Source: Panax quinquefolius
Lineage: Eukaryota; Streptophyta; Magnoliopsida; Apiales; Araliaceae
Length of the DNA stretch: 64,000 bases
Direction: 5' to 3'
Assembly (NCBI GenBank): GCA_020205615.1
Contig: CM035151.1
Coordinates: 17,896,322 to 17,960,321 of the forward strand
Shown: in pieces, positions 24,587-35,996 of the stretch
Layout: each line of letters starts with the position of its first letter
How positions within the stretch are numbered: position 1 is the stretch's first letter
The notes under the pieces: generated by a model
What the model saw: only the letters and a program-made list of their open reading frames with translations
Told to the model about the DNA's origin: nothing
Database searches by the model: none
Translations under genes and position numbers: made by a program

Positions 24587-26090
24587 CTGTTGTACGCAAT
24601 TCAACAACTAAACCATTAAAATCAATCAACATCATATCTAATCATAAAGCTATTCGTTTATTGAAAAGCGGATGTCAAGCTTTCTTAGCCCATGTTATGG
24701 ATTTGAATAAAGACACGTCAAATTTGAATAATATTCTGTTGTTATTGACTTTCCGACGTATTTCAGAAGAACTTCCCGGTCTACCCCGAGCGTGAAGTTG
24801 AATTCTTTATTGATCTGAAACTGGTACAAAGCCCATTTCTAAAACCCCATATCGAATGGCTCTATTGAACTTCGAGGAGTTAAAGGTCCAACTACGAGAA
24901 TTGTTAGACATCGGTTTCATTCGTCTAGTACATCTCCTTGGGGTGCTCTGTTTTATTTGTAAAGAAGAAAGGCGGGAGTATGCGACTTTGTATTGACTAT
25001 CGGGGAATTGAACCATGTCACCATCAAGAATAGGTATCCTCTACCTCGTATTGATGACTTGTTTGACCGATTTGCAAGGGGCACAATTCTTTTTCAAAAT
25101 CGATCTTCGATTACGGATATCATCAATTTGAAGATTAGAGGCGAGGATATTCAAAGGCGCCTTGTAACTCGGTATGGGCATTATGAATTCTTAGTCATGT
25201 CTTTCGGACTAACTAATGCTCCTGCGGCTTTCATGGATATGATGAACCAAGTATTCAAGGAATATTTGGATCAATTCGTTGTTGTCTTTATTGATGACAT
25301 CCTCATATATTCCAAAAGCCGAAGTGAGATCATGAGCACCATTTGAAATTTGGTACTCCAAAGGCTTCGTGAAAACCAACTATATGCCAAATTGAAGAAA
25401 TGCGAGTTCGGCGAGAAGTAGCATTCCTTGCCACGTGGTGTCGAAACATGGAGTATCTGTTGATCCGTGAAGATTGAAGCAATACAAAGTTAGAGCAACC
25501 GAAGTCGGTGATGAAATACGTTGCTTTTGGGCTTATTTGGTTATTATCGGAGATTCGTGGAAGGGTTTTCTCGAATCGCTACTCCATTAACTTCGGCTAA
25601 CTTCGGAAGGATACAAAATTCGTTTGGAGCGAAGAATGCGAGAAAAGTTTCCAAGAGCTTAAGAGGAGACTTATTTTAAGACTGTTCTAACAATACCATC
25701 TGGTTCGGATGGATTTGTTATCTACAAATGATGCTTGAGGCAAAGGGTTAGGATGTGTTCTCATGCAACGTGGGAAAGTCATAGCCTATGCCTCATGACA
25801 ACTTAAAGAGTATGAGAGGAATTATCCTACTCATGATCTAGAGTTAAGCGGGTGATCGTTTTCGTATTAAAAATATGGAGGCACTATCTATATGGGGAGA
25901 AAGTGGAGATATATTAGGACCATAAAAGCCTTAAATATTTCTTCACTCATAAAGAACTCAACATCTGGCGTGACGTTGGCTCGAGCTATTGAAGACTACG
26001 ACCACACTATTCAATACCATCACGGTAAAAGCGAGCGTGGTAGGTGACGCATTGAGTAGAAGATCATATGCGAGGAGCGAGTGCGATGAT
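24587..26090 (+). pseudogene. Reverse transcriptase and RNase H of the chromovirus, broken
   Basis: A linker (24583-24795: LKSINIISNHKAIRL, CQAFLAHVMDLNKDTSN) leads into [18 protein letters not shown], then RYPLPRIDDLFD, YGHYEFLVMSFGLTNAPAAF and VVVFIDDILIYS. The F-I-D-D catalytic box is at 25287-25298 and intact. After the stop near 25345 the frame is lost repeatedly: AKLKKCEFGEK, then KFVWSEECEKSFQELKRRL at about 25618, then RNase H ending near 26080 (IQYHHGKSE, corresponding to HGKANVVADALSRR). The enzyme would copy element RNA into DNA. It is unambiguous by motif but inactive as read. Confidence 0.85.
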
Positions 26091-26149
26091 GTCAAGTATA
26101 CGACGTAGAGCCAACTTTAATAGTAAAAGTTAAGGTTGCTTTCAAGCCC

Positions 26150-27230
26150 CAATCCGGAGATGATGCGTATGAAGAAGAAAGTATCTGAAGGAGCTATTAG
26201 GGCGAGAATTGATGAAGAAGGAATACTTGAGTCCACTCTAGACTTTGTGTTCTAACGACTCGATTTGAAGTACAAGATTATGATGGAGGCACATAATACA
26301 CCATTTACAATCCATCACGGAAGTACTAAAATGTATCGTGATCTTAGACATACATTTTGGTGGAACAATATGAAGAGAGAGATTGCAAAGTTTATCTCGA
26401 TGTGTTTAACTTGTCAGCGTGTAAAAGCGGAGCATCTAGTACCTAAGGGTCCGTTGCAACTACTTGAGATTTAGGAATAGAAGTGGGAACACATTACTAT
26501 GGATTTCGTTACGGGTCTTCCTACGGTTTCTCAAGGCATCAATGCTATTTGGGTTATTGTTGATAGATTAACCAAGTCTGCTCATTTTTCCGACACGGAG
26601 ACTTATTCCTTGAGCGTCTTCTTGCTAGTATATACGTAAATGAGATCGTGAGGTTGCATGGCATGCTGTATCCATAGTTTGGATCGTGACCCAAGATTCA
26701 CTTCAAGATTTTGGGTTAGCTTGCAAAAAGCTATGGGCGCAGATTTGCGATTTAGTTTGAATACCATCCCCAAACAGACGGACAATCGAGAGAGGACTAT
26801 TCAAACTCTTGAAGATTTATTAAGACTCTGTGTCCTAGACTTCAAGAGGCGGTTGGGATAAGTATTTACCATTGGTGGAATTCTCCTACAACAACAGTTA
26901 TCGAGGCAAGTATAGGTGTGGCTCCATTGAAGCATTATATGGGCCGAAAATGTCGTTCTCGATATGTTGGGATGAGGTGGGTGAAGCAACATTGTTGGGA
27001 TCCGGAGTTAAGACGTATGACTCTAGAAAAGATCCAAATGATTCGTTAACGTATACAAAGCGGCACAAGATCGATAAAAAGAGTTATGCGGATCTTCATC
27101 GAAAGGACGTGGAATTTAGTGTGGGGATCATGTATTATTGCGAGTTGCTCCATGGAAGGAGTTACAAGATTTGGGAAGAGAGGAAAGCTCAATCCACGAT
27201 TTATCGGTCCATTTCAAATTCTTGACCGAA
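26150..27230 (+). pseudogene. Integrase of the chromovirus, broken
   Basis: The zinc-binding HHCC region is at 26265-26474 (AHNTPFTIHHGSTKMYRDLR ... MCLTCQRVKAEH). The core follows: first Asp in [10 protein letters not shown] (codon 26502-26504), second Asp in LDRDPRFTSRFW (26688-26690) and Glu in RERTIQTLED (26790-26792). All three catalytic acids are still visible, but frames change near 26470, 26600 and 26860. The C-terminal part (26872-27225) is scrambled by small insertions. The protein would insert element DNA into the genome. Confidence 0.8.
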
Positions 27231-27579
27231 AGTAGGAAATGTAGCCTATAGACTTGCGTTACCTCAAGTATGTCTCGTGTTCATAATGTGTTTCACATAT
27301 CGGTGCCGTAAATATGTGAAAGACCGAACCACGTTATAGAGTTAGAACCCAGGACGAGATAATAGAAGACTTAACGTATGAGGAGGTACTGTCAAGATTT
27401 TGGATAGGAAGGAGCATGTCCTACGCCTGTGTGAAAGGTCATACCACAAGTTAAAGTTTTGTGGAGGAATCATGCTATATAGAAATGACACAGGAATTGG
27501 AAGCGGAAATGAAAGCGAGGTATCCTCACCTTTTGAAACACACCAGTACGTCACGTCGATTTCGAGGACGAAATTTCAT
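27231..27579 (+). pseudogene. Integrase C-terminal / chromodomain-like tail
   Basis: Pieces in different frames read RVHNVFHIS, DEIIEDLTYEEV, GRSMSYACV (for DRKEHVLR) and ELEAEMKARYPHLL. The cleaner copy at 48215-48540 shows the same order. In Tekay/Del chromoviruses this tail is a chromodomain-like module thought to direct insertion to heterochromatin. It ends in the PPT. Assignment rests on order and the ARYPHLL ending. Confidence 0.65.
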
Positions 27580-27591
27580 AAGGAGGGAGGT
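27580..27591 (+). other. Polypurine tract
   Basis: AAGGAGGGAGGT sits immediately before the 3' LTR start TGTAAGACCCC. Equivalent tracts are at 48555-48567 (plus) and, as complements, at 7068-7081, 38378-38391 and 61006-61019. Confidence 0.8.
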
Positions 27592-30500
27592 TGTAAGACC
27601 CCAACTTATTATTAATGAAATTTAATTTTCTCTATTTATTATTTTGAAATAGTAAGGGTTGATTTGATTAATGTGGATAGTTAGGGGTTAAATACATAAA
27701 TATTTCAAAATAAACAAGTGGTTATAAAATATTCATTGTTGTCGGGGAATATTCGTTTGGTCGTGGAATATTAAATTGTCGAAGAATATTAAATGCAACT
27801 GACAGTATGACCATGTGTGGGCCCCATAATGTGGAAAGCGATTGGATGAAGAAAGCGACAAATATAAGTTGGTTAAAAATAACGGCGTAGTTATTACTGA
27901 ATTATCTTGTTGGAATACCGGTGGTTAAAACACACTAATACGCGTTGTTGAGCGTGTAGTACGGTATTGCACCAATTATTGATTCTTACGTAAAAAAGGC
28001 ACTACTCTCGATAATTATTACGGATAATTCTTATTCAATATTTTATTTTATTGATTCAATAATTGTTGCGTTGATATTTTATATTGTTGTTGTTTCAATA
28101 ATTGTCATTACGATTATTTTCCATTATCAGACAATAATTCATATTATCCGAATAATAATATTAGAAAACATTATTGGCGATGTCTAGAAAGTTACATCTA
28201 AGGAGAGGTTTGGTCACCTAATTGCTTGATGAGGAGGAGAGATCCTTATTGGAAAGCCCCTCTTTCACAGGAATTGCACGGTTGTCGATATTGTGATCCT
28301 GTAATATTATTTGTGAATAATTAATTATTGATTCATATGATGAGGAAAATATTGATTTTATATGGATATAGATGGAGAAAAATTTTAAAATGACAATTGT
28401 TGAAAATTAATATTTTATCTTTTACGATAAAATAATTCATTTAAATATATTATTTTAATAATATATTGATGGTGATATTTTACAATAAATTCATGGTTTA
28501 TAAATAGATGAGGTGGAAGAGAGAAGATAGAATTGGAATTATTTAATAATTGTAAATATTTTAATGTATATATATATATATATATATGTCTTGTATGCGC
28601 CCCAAAATAGGTATACATCACCTATTACGAGTTGTCAATACATAGTACGAGAAAGAACTACAACTTTATTATTACAACGAGAAAGCTGTGAGTTTGAATA
28701 CAAATATTATCTTCAGACAATATCTATACTCAAATAAATCCTCATCACATTTATTGATACATTATTTTACAAAATGGTGAGGACTACTAAACAATCCTTT
28801 CTAAAACCTTCATTCCATTACAGGCTACTGCACTCGCTTATATTCTCGCCTCACGAGAAAAATGGAACAAAAAGAAAAGGGTGAGCTCAACTAGCTCAAG
28901 ATAAAGAATATTATGACTAAGATAATATACAACAAATTATCGTTAGTCTTCAACGAGGGAAAAATCTAATAGAATCTGATAGACAACAAATTTTAAATCA
29001 ATATTCGCATGTTGAAATAATAATTCATTAGAAGAGTTAAGTAGAGAATGTAAACTACTATCTTCATGTATGAATTTAAAAGTTCATCGTCTATCTTTTA
29101 TCCCCTGTAACATCAATCAATATACCTCTGGAATCAAATATTCATCTTTGCACTACGTGCCAAAGATATTATTCATTAATTGTCAGTATTCATTTAAACA
29201 CTGTTCATCTTTTTACTACGGGCCAAAAATATTCTTAAGAAATCATTCATCTTTGCACTACTGGGCCAAAGATATTACATAATATCATCATTTAAGACAG
29301 GGGATGATGAAAAATTTTTTTTTTTAAAGCGAATCCGGTGAAACAAAATGACAAGGATTAAGGATTAAGGATTCGTACTTGGTTTTATCCACGTCCAAAA
29401 ATACCTCAAAAAATAATCATAGTGGTGTAAAATTCAAGAATGATCAAAACATGGATACAATCGAGTTAGTATCCAGATTAGATGTTTTAGACGAAAAGAA
29501 GAAATTTTATTTTTGATTGAATAGTATCAGTATACATGAATAGTCTTAGTATCGTGAATAGTGCTGAGTATCGTGAATAGTAACTCCGATACCAAAAGAT
29601 AGAAATTCCACAAAAACATCTTTACGCTTCATGAATAGTAGTCGTGAATAGTAACTTCGTGAATAAGTAACTCATGAATAGTAACTTCGTGAATAGTAAC
29701 TCATGAATAGTAATCCATGAATAGTAACCCGACATGAAAAAATTTCAAATTTGATAAAAACTTGAGATCAACATTTCAAAGATAATGATATTGAAGAAAT
29801 AATATCATTACAAAAAAATAATATCCTTACCTCGAAAGATCGAGACTTCTAAATTTAAAAAACAGGATATAGGCTATGACTTGGACTTGCACTTAGAATA
29901 GCAATACTCAAAGTATACCCAAAATACTCACACAAGAATACGCTCGATAATATAGAGAGAAAACTTGATTTACGGTGTGATTTTCAATTCTAACCTAAGC
30001 ACCCTATTTATAGGAAATTGCTTAGAACACCAAAGCAGAAAATTTAATATATTAATAATATTATTTTTCCACATCTTCCTACGCACACCACCAGCTGAAA
30101 TCAACCACTAACACATGTCCCATAAGTGACAAAAACGTTTTTCATGCAAAAGTTACTTAAAACTCCAAAAAATGATAATCAATTAATCCGAACTTCAATA
30201 ATTCATAATAAATAGCCCTTTCATCAGAAAATTGAATCTCATGAGTTTTTATAGGAAATTCAATTCTCTACAACTTTTCAGAAGAAAGTTTTCCAAATTC
30301 CAAATAGAAATTGACCGAAATCCACAAACGATCGATTTTCTGGTATAATCAAATTTCGATCGATAAATGGGGTCCACCGACATGTTTAACATGTTTTAAA
30401 CATTTATTGCAACAAAAATACTCTTTCTCCTCGTATACTCATATATCCCACATTCGTTGTAAAAATATCACCATTATTATATTATTAAAATAGAATAATA

Positions 30501-33217
30501 TATTTAAATGAATTATTTTATCGAGAAAAAAGATAAAATTTTAATTTTCAACAATTGTCACATTAAAATTTTCTCCATCTATATCCACATAAAATCAATA
30601 TTTTCCTTATCATATGAATCAATAATTAATTATTCACAAATAATAATATTGAGAATCAATATCGACAATTGTGACGCCTCGGTTCAGGGAAGAGGGGGCT
30701 TTCAATAAGAATTTCTTCTTCTTGGTGGCGCAATTAGTACCGACCAAACCTCTCCTTAGATGAGAACTTTCTAGACATTGCCAATAATGTTATCTAATAA
30801 TATTATTAGGATAATATGAATTATTGCTTCGATAATGAAAAATCTTGTGTAATGACAATTATTGAAACAAATGCTAATATAAAATATCAACGCAGAATTA
30901 TTAACTCGATAAAATCTTGAAGCAGTAATTATCGTAACCATTATTGAGTAGTGCCTTCAATAATTGGTGCAATCTGCAGGTGTCTTCTTTGCGCAACAAC
31001 AGCAGACATCGTGTTTTAACCACCGGGTATTCCAATAGTGTTACTTGGTGAATAACTACTGTAGTTATTTTTAAACAACTTATATTTGTCGTTTTCTTCA
31101 TCCAATCGCTTTTCAAGTTATGGGGCCACACACACATTTTGCTTGGTAAATACGAATATTCCCGAAACGATCTGAATATTCCACGACCAAACGAATATTC
31201 CCAAACAATAATGAATATTTTATAACCACTTGCTTATTTTGAAATATTTGCGTATTTAACCCTTAACTATCCACATTAATCAAATCAACCCTTACTTATT
31301 TCAAAATAATAAATAAAGGAAATTCCTTTTTATTTAAAAATTTGAGGGTCTTACGTATACGTATTTTGTGTGTGTGTGGAAGAAGTGGTGGGGTAAGTGA
31401 AGAAAAAGGGGGAAGAGAGAGAGTTAGTGAAGAATTATGGGAAAGGAAGAAAAGAAAGGAAGAGAAGGAAATTAGAAAACTTATCCAGTATCTTGATTTT
31501 GGTCATTTTTCGTTTGGAATTTTGAAAAATTTCTTCGTAAAGTTGTAGAGAATTCGATTTGAGCAGAATGGACATAAAATTCATATTTTTTTCGATAACC
31601 TGGTCTATTTTCTATGAATTACTAAAGTTTCGGAAAATAAAATGATTTTTATTAAATTATGGGTGGGACCCACTTGTGTTGAATACACATGAATTTCTTT
31701 GAAAATTGGTTCAAAGGTGGGTGGTCTAAATTTCCAACTTAGCACATGCGTAGAATTTTGAATAAGAAATAATATATTTTAATATTTTAGTCTCTGTAGG
31801 CGTTACAGCATTTTCCTATAAAATAGCGCTTAGGTTAGAATTGAAAATCACAGAAACAAGTTTTTTTCTCTCAGATTATTGAGCATATTTTGTGAGTATT
31901 TTGATATTTTGAGAGTTCTTTATTCAAATGTAAGTTTCATCAAGACTATATCCAGAAATTCGATAAGAAATACGGTTATTTTGAGGTAAGGGATGTTATT
32001 TTCTTCTCAAATGATATTATTTCTTCAATATCATTATCTTTGAAATATTGGTTGGAACTTTTATCAAATTTGGAACTTTTTTTCATGCTTCGGAGTTACT
32101 TATTCATGAGTTCTTATTCACGAGTTCTTATTCATGAGTTACTATTCACGAGTTCTTATTCATGAGTTCTTATTCACGAGTTCTTATTCACGAGTACTAT
32201 TCATGAAGCGTGAAAATGTTTTTGTGGAATTTCTATCTTTTGGTGTCGAGTTCTTATTCACGATATCTGCCCTTATTCACGATATCTGACTATTCATTCA
32301 ATGAAAAATAAAATTTCTTCTTTTCGTCAAAATATCTATTCTGGATACTAGCTTTGATTGTATCCATGTTTTGATCATTCTTGAATTTTACACCACTATA
32401 ATTATTTTTAGAGGTATTTTTGAACATGGATAAAACAAAGTACGAATCCTTAATCCTTAATCCTTGTCATTTTGTTTCACTGGATTCGCTTCTTTAAAAA
32501 AAATATTTTTCATCATCCTCGGTCTTAAATGATGATATTATTGAATATCTTTGGCCCGTAGTGCAAAAGATGAATGATTTGAAGAATATCTTTGGTAGTA
32601 GTGCAAAGATGAGCAGTGTTTAAATGAACATGACCAATGATGAATATCTTTGGCACAGTAGTGCAAAGATGAATATTTGATTCGAGATGTTTATGGATTG
32701 ATGTTACTGAGGATAAAAGATGAGCGATGAACTTTTAAATTTATACATAGAAGATAGTAGTTTGCATTCTCTACTTAACTCTTCTAATGAATTATTATTT
32801 CATTGCGAATATTGATTTAAAATTTGTTGTCTATTGTATTCTATTAGATTTTTCCTGTTGAAGACTAACGGTAATTTGTTGTATATTATCTTAGTCATAA
32901 TATTCTTTCTTGAGCTAGTTGAGCTCACCCTTTTCCTTTTTGTTCCATTTTTCTCGGGGAGGCGAGAATATAGCGAGTATGCAAGTCGGGGTATGGAATG
33001 AAGGTTTTAGAAAGGATTGTTTAGTAGTCCTCACCATTTTGTAAAATAATGTATCAATAAATGTGATGAGGATTTATTTGAGTATAGATATTGTCTAGAA
33101 GATAATATTTGTATTCAAACTCACAGTTTCTTGTTGTAATAATAAAGTTGTAGTTGTTTACATACGTGTATTGACAACTCAGAATAGGTAATGTATACCT
33201 ATTTTGGGGGCGTCACA
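27592..33217 (+). repeat. 3' LTR of the chromovirus, split by an inverted LTR
   Basis: The LTR's own parts are 27592-28591 and about 31355-33217. The first 890 bp and the last 1.35 kb agree well with the 5' LTR. The middle part (28484-28591 and 31356-31860) is clearly diverged, with (TA)n, (TG)n and a purine-rich tract. A TATAAAATA box is at 31817-31825. The end GGGGGCGTCACA at 33217 is intact. Confidence 0.8.
28592..31354 (-). mobile_element. Inverted solo LTR nested in the 3' LTR
   Basis: A 2.76-kb minus-strand LTR from TGTATGCGCCCC (diverged TGTGACGCCCC) to GAGGGTCTTAC. It matches the reverse complement of 20082-22852 from end to end, including TATA (30005-30012), GTGAATAGTA repeats (29515-29735) and GCACTAC blocks. 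It lies between a (TA)n tract and a (TG)n tract. No exact target duplication is seen. Its opposite orientation to the surrounding LTR creates long inverted repeats. Confidence 0.8.
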
Positions 33218-33227
33218 GTACTAGTTA

Positions 33228-33270
33228 GGGTAGAGGGGAGGAGGGAGGGGGAGTGGGGAGGGGGAGGGGG
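33228..33270 (+). repeat. G-rich polypurine tract (possible G-quadruplex)
   Basis: At least six runs of three to five G separated by one to three bases, in otherwise AT-rich DNA, just outside the 3' LTR. A GA-repeat tract follows to about 33297. Confidence 0.7.
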
Positions 33271-33345
33271 ACCGGTTGAGAGAGAGAGAGAAAGAGTGAT
33301 TTGAAAAAATAAAGAAGGCGCTAGAGAAGAAGACATATGAATTAG

Positions 33346-33609
33346 GTTTTATTCGTTATTTCCGATGGAATTTTCGTCGAAAATAATTCCCTTGGAATTA
33401 TCTTAAATTCGACGAAACAGTCCCTCAGAAATAACTTTGGTCCGTCGAAATTAGGTTTTGCGCTGGCAGGAAAGCTCGCGCCACGAAAGGAATACTACTT
33501 TCGACGAAATTTCGTCCCAAATATATTAGTTGCGATGGATTATTCCGTCAGAAATAGATTAATATCGACAGAATGTATTCTGTCGAAAATATCTGATTTT
33601 CTTGTAGTG
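33346..33609 (-). mobile_element. CACTA terminus with subterminal TTCGTCGAAA repeats
   Basis: The minus strand begins CACTACAAGAAAATCAG at 33609. Inward lie about ten copies, in both orientations, of TTCGTCGAAA or close variants (for example TTTTCGTCGAAAA at 33370, TTCGACGAAAC near 33410, TTTCGACGAAATTTCGTCC at 33500). Subterminal repeats bound by the transposon's own protein are typical of CACTA elements. It probably forms the 5' end of the minus-strand CACTA gene remnant at 656-2660. Confidence 0.7.
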
Positions 33610-33915
33610 TTATATTTTTGGTTCGTTGAGCATACTATTTGAAGTGCTATTATAGTATACGTTGTCATTTTATCTTGGGAGACAAGTGCTATCAACTCTA
33701 AGCACCATACAAATGACATAATTGTCTTAAGGACATAGTACCAAGTACTAGCCTTGATAAATTCAATTTTACATTTTGTAGAGAAATCAATATATATACT
33801 AAAAAAGTTAATTATTAATATAAAATAGAGGTAATATATACAAATTTTGTTTTTGCTAAATTATGTACTAACATTGTTGTTAGGTATTCATTAAGCACCA
33901 TGTCTCTATGATATG
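33610..33915. other. Unique DNA, possibly the start of the copia LTR
   Basis: No coding signal. It is joined to 47324 across the 33916-47323 insertion (shared ATATG). Since 47324-47598 reads as the end of a copia LTR, this stretch may be its upstream part. The LTR start would then be near TGTTATAT at 33608, overlapping the CACTA end. This is inference. Confidence 0.35.
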
Positions 33916-35996
33916 TATGACAACCCCAAAATAGGACCATTCCATCCAACCCATTCTGAGTCGCCAAATACATGGTACAGAAAACAACTATAACTTTATT
34001 ACAACAATTGTCGTGCAAAATACAACAATTCATATGCTGTGAGTTTTGATACAAATATATACCGACTGTGACTCTTGACACCAACCTTGGATAGCACGTC
34101 ACCATGACATCTTACATAAAGGTATAGTCAAAAACTGTTTTAGAAATTAAAATCTTTGGGAAGTGCTCAAGGAAACCTTCGTACATGGGAGGCCATGCTT
34201 CTAGGTTATAATAGATATCATATGGCCACAGAATTATCCTTGGTTGACCCAATAGACCCCAAAGAAAAACGAGAAGATTACTATCATATTCTTTCCAATG
34301 GTGAGTCTTCTCTTGACATATCATTATCTCTACTATCTCTAATTGAGAATTATACTTCCATCACTAGGGTTATAAAAATGTTATATATGATAATAAAAAC
34401 AATATGATCAACAACTGCATTTATTTTCAAGAGCAACAATCATAAATCATATACGTAACAGTACCCGTGAACAGTAACTCATGAATAGTAACTCGTGAAT
34501 AGTAACTCATGAATAGTAACTCGTGAATAGTACTCCGTATTTGTACATAGTACCGTATATGTAAATAATGTCATATACGTAAATAGTGTAATATACATGA
34601 ATAGTGCCGTATACGTGAATAGTAACCCTGACTCAAAAAGGTAGAAATTCCACAGTAAGATCCATACCAATATGTCAGTATAATGATATTGAAAGAATAA
34701 CATCATTATGAAGAATATAACATCCCTTAATATCTCTTACCATCCCTTACCTCAAAAGAGCAGCACTTCTAACTGGATATCAGATATGATGCTGAAGGAA
34801 ACTTGCACTTATGAATAGCAACTCACCAAGTATCTAAATACTCACAAAATACACTCGATAATCTAGAGAGAAAAAGAGAGAAAACTTATGAACTCTAGTG
34901 TGATTTTTAATTCTAACTTAGCCCTCTATTTATAGGAAAATGTTAGCACGCCGATGCAGACTTGACCTGCTACCTGATGGATTTACTTGCTACTATTCCA
35001 CACACCAAAAATCAACCATCTTCCCCAACAACCAAAAGTGGGGCCCACCCATTTCTAGAATTTTTTACCAAAATCATTTATTAACCTAATTTTTGAATTA
35101 GTCACCTCTTAAAATTCATAACAAATCATTCGTTCATTTTTAACGGTTCAAAATTTGTGAACATATACTCAACTTATATATGTATAACATATCCAAAAAT
35201 CACAACGATCCAACGGTCGGATTAAAAATTATAACTCACACAATAAAGCTGTAAGAACACTGATTTGATCTTTTAATACCTCCAATCCGACAAAATACTG
35301 ATAAAATACCTCAACATTAATTCCTTCATTTATAACCACATAAATAAATCCATAATTTATATCCACATCAAATAAATATTTCATTATCATATAAATTAAT
35401 AATTAATTATTCACAAATAATATTACAGAATCACAATAATGGCAACCAGGCAGTTCCCAGGAAAGAGGGGGCTTTCCGATAAGGATTTCTCCTTACTGGC
35501 GCGCATTTAGGTGACCAAACCTCTCATTGACAGAACTTTCTAGACATTGCCAATAATGCTATCAAATAATATTATTCAAATAATATGAATTATTGATCTG
35601 ATAATGGAGCTACAACTTTATTACAACAATTGTCGTGCAAAATACAACAACTCATATGCTGTGAGTTTTGATACAAATATATACCAACTGTGACTCTTGA
35701 CACCAACCTTGGATAGCAAGTCACCATGACATTTTACATAAAGGTATAGTCAAAAACTGTTTTAAAAATTAAAATCTTTAGGAAGTGCTCAAGGAAACCT
35801 TCGTACATGGAAGGCCATTCGTCTAGGTTATAATAGATATCATATGGCCATATAATTATCCTCGGTTGACCCAATAGACCCCAAAGAAAAACGAGAAGAT
35901 TACTATCATATTCTTTCCAATGGTGAGTCTTCTCTTGACATATCATTATCTCCATCGTCTCTAATTGAGAATTATACTTCAAACAAACACCAAAAT

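Larger units (their letters stand above)
20082..33217 (+). mobile_element. Ty3/gypsy chromovirus (Tekay/Del-like), decayed, with nested inverted LTR
   Basis: 5' LTR 20082-22852, PBS 22854-22869, a gag-PR-RT-RH-INT region with chromodomain-like tail (23036-27570), PPT 27580-27591 and 3' LTR 27592-28591 plus 31355-33217. The order with integrase after RNase H is Ty3/gypsy. The C-terminal tail (EDLTYEEV, RKEHVLR, ARYPHLL) and the long LTRs fit the Tekay/Del lineage. Stops and frame slips occur throughout. No 5-bp duplication is seen (AAAAT on the left, GTACT on the right). The two LTRs agree closely at both ends but not in the middle. This is the best candidate in the window for the family that supplied proteins to the non-coding derivatives. 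Confidence 0.85.
497..33609 (-). mobile_element. Decayed CACTA (En/Spm) transposon, host of nested LTR insertions
   Basis: Transposase-linked domains lie on the minus strand at 656-2660 (transposase-associated, then DUF4218, then DUF4216). A CACTA-type terminus reading TTGTAGTG ends at 33609 and has subterminal TTCGTCGAAA-type repeats. If both belong to one element, its own DNA is 497-2838, 15857-16413, 19247-20081 and 33218-33609, about 4.1 kb, with the rest inserted LTR DNA. Target duplications support precise insertions at 2839-15856 and 16414-19246. The far terminus is off the window or destroyed. The catalytic TNP2-like core expected between the N-terminal domain and DUF4218 is absent. 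That the two ends belong together is inference from order and orientation. Confidence 0.5.

Noticed and set aside
31342..31548. Arg/Glu-rich frame in the 3' LTR
   Set aside because: Purine-rich low-complexity DNA in a diverged LTR block; no conservation or start context supports a gene.
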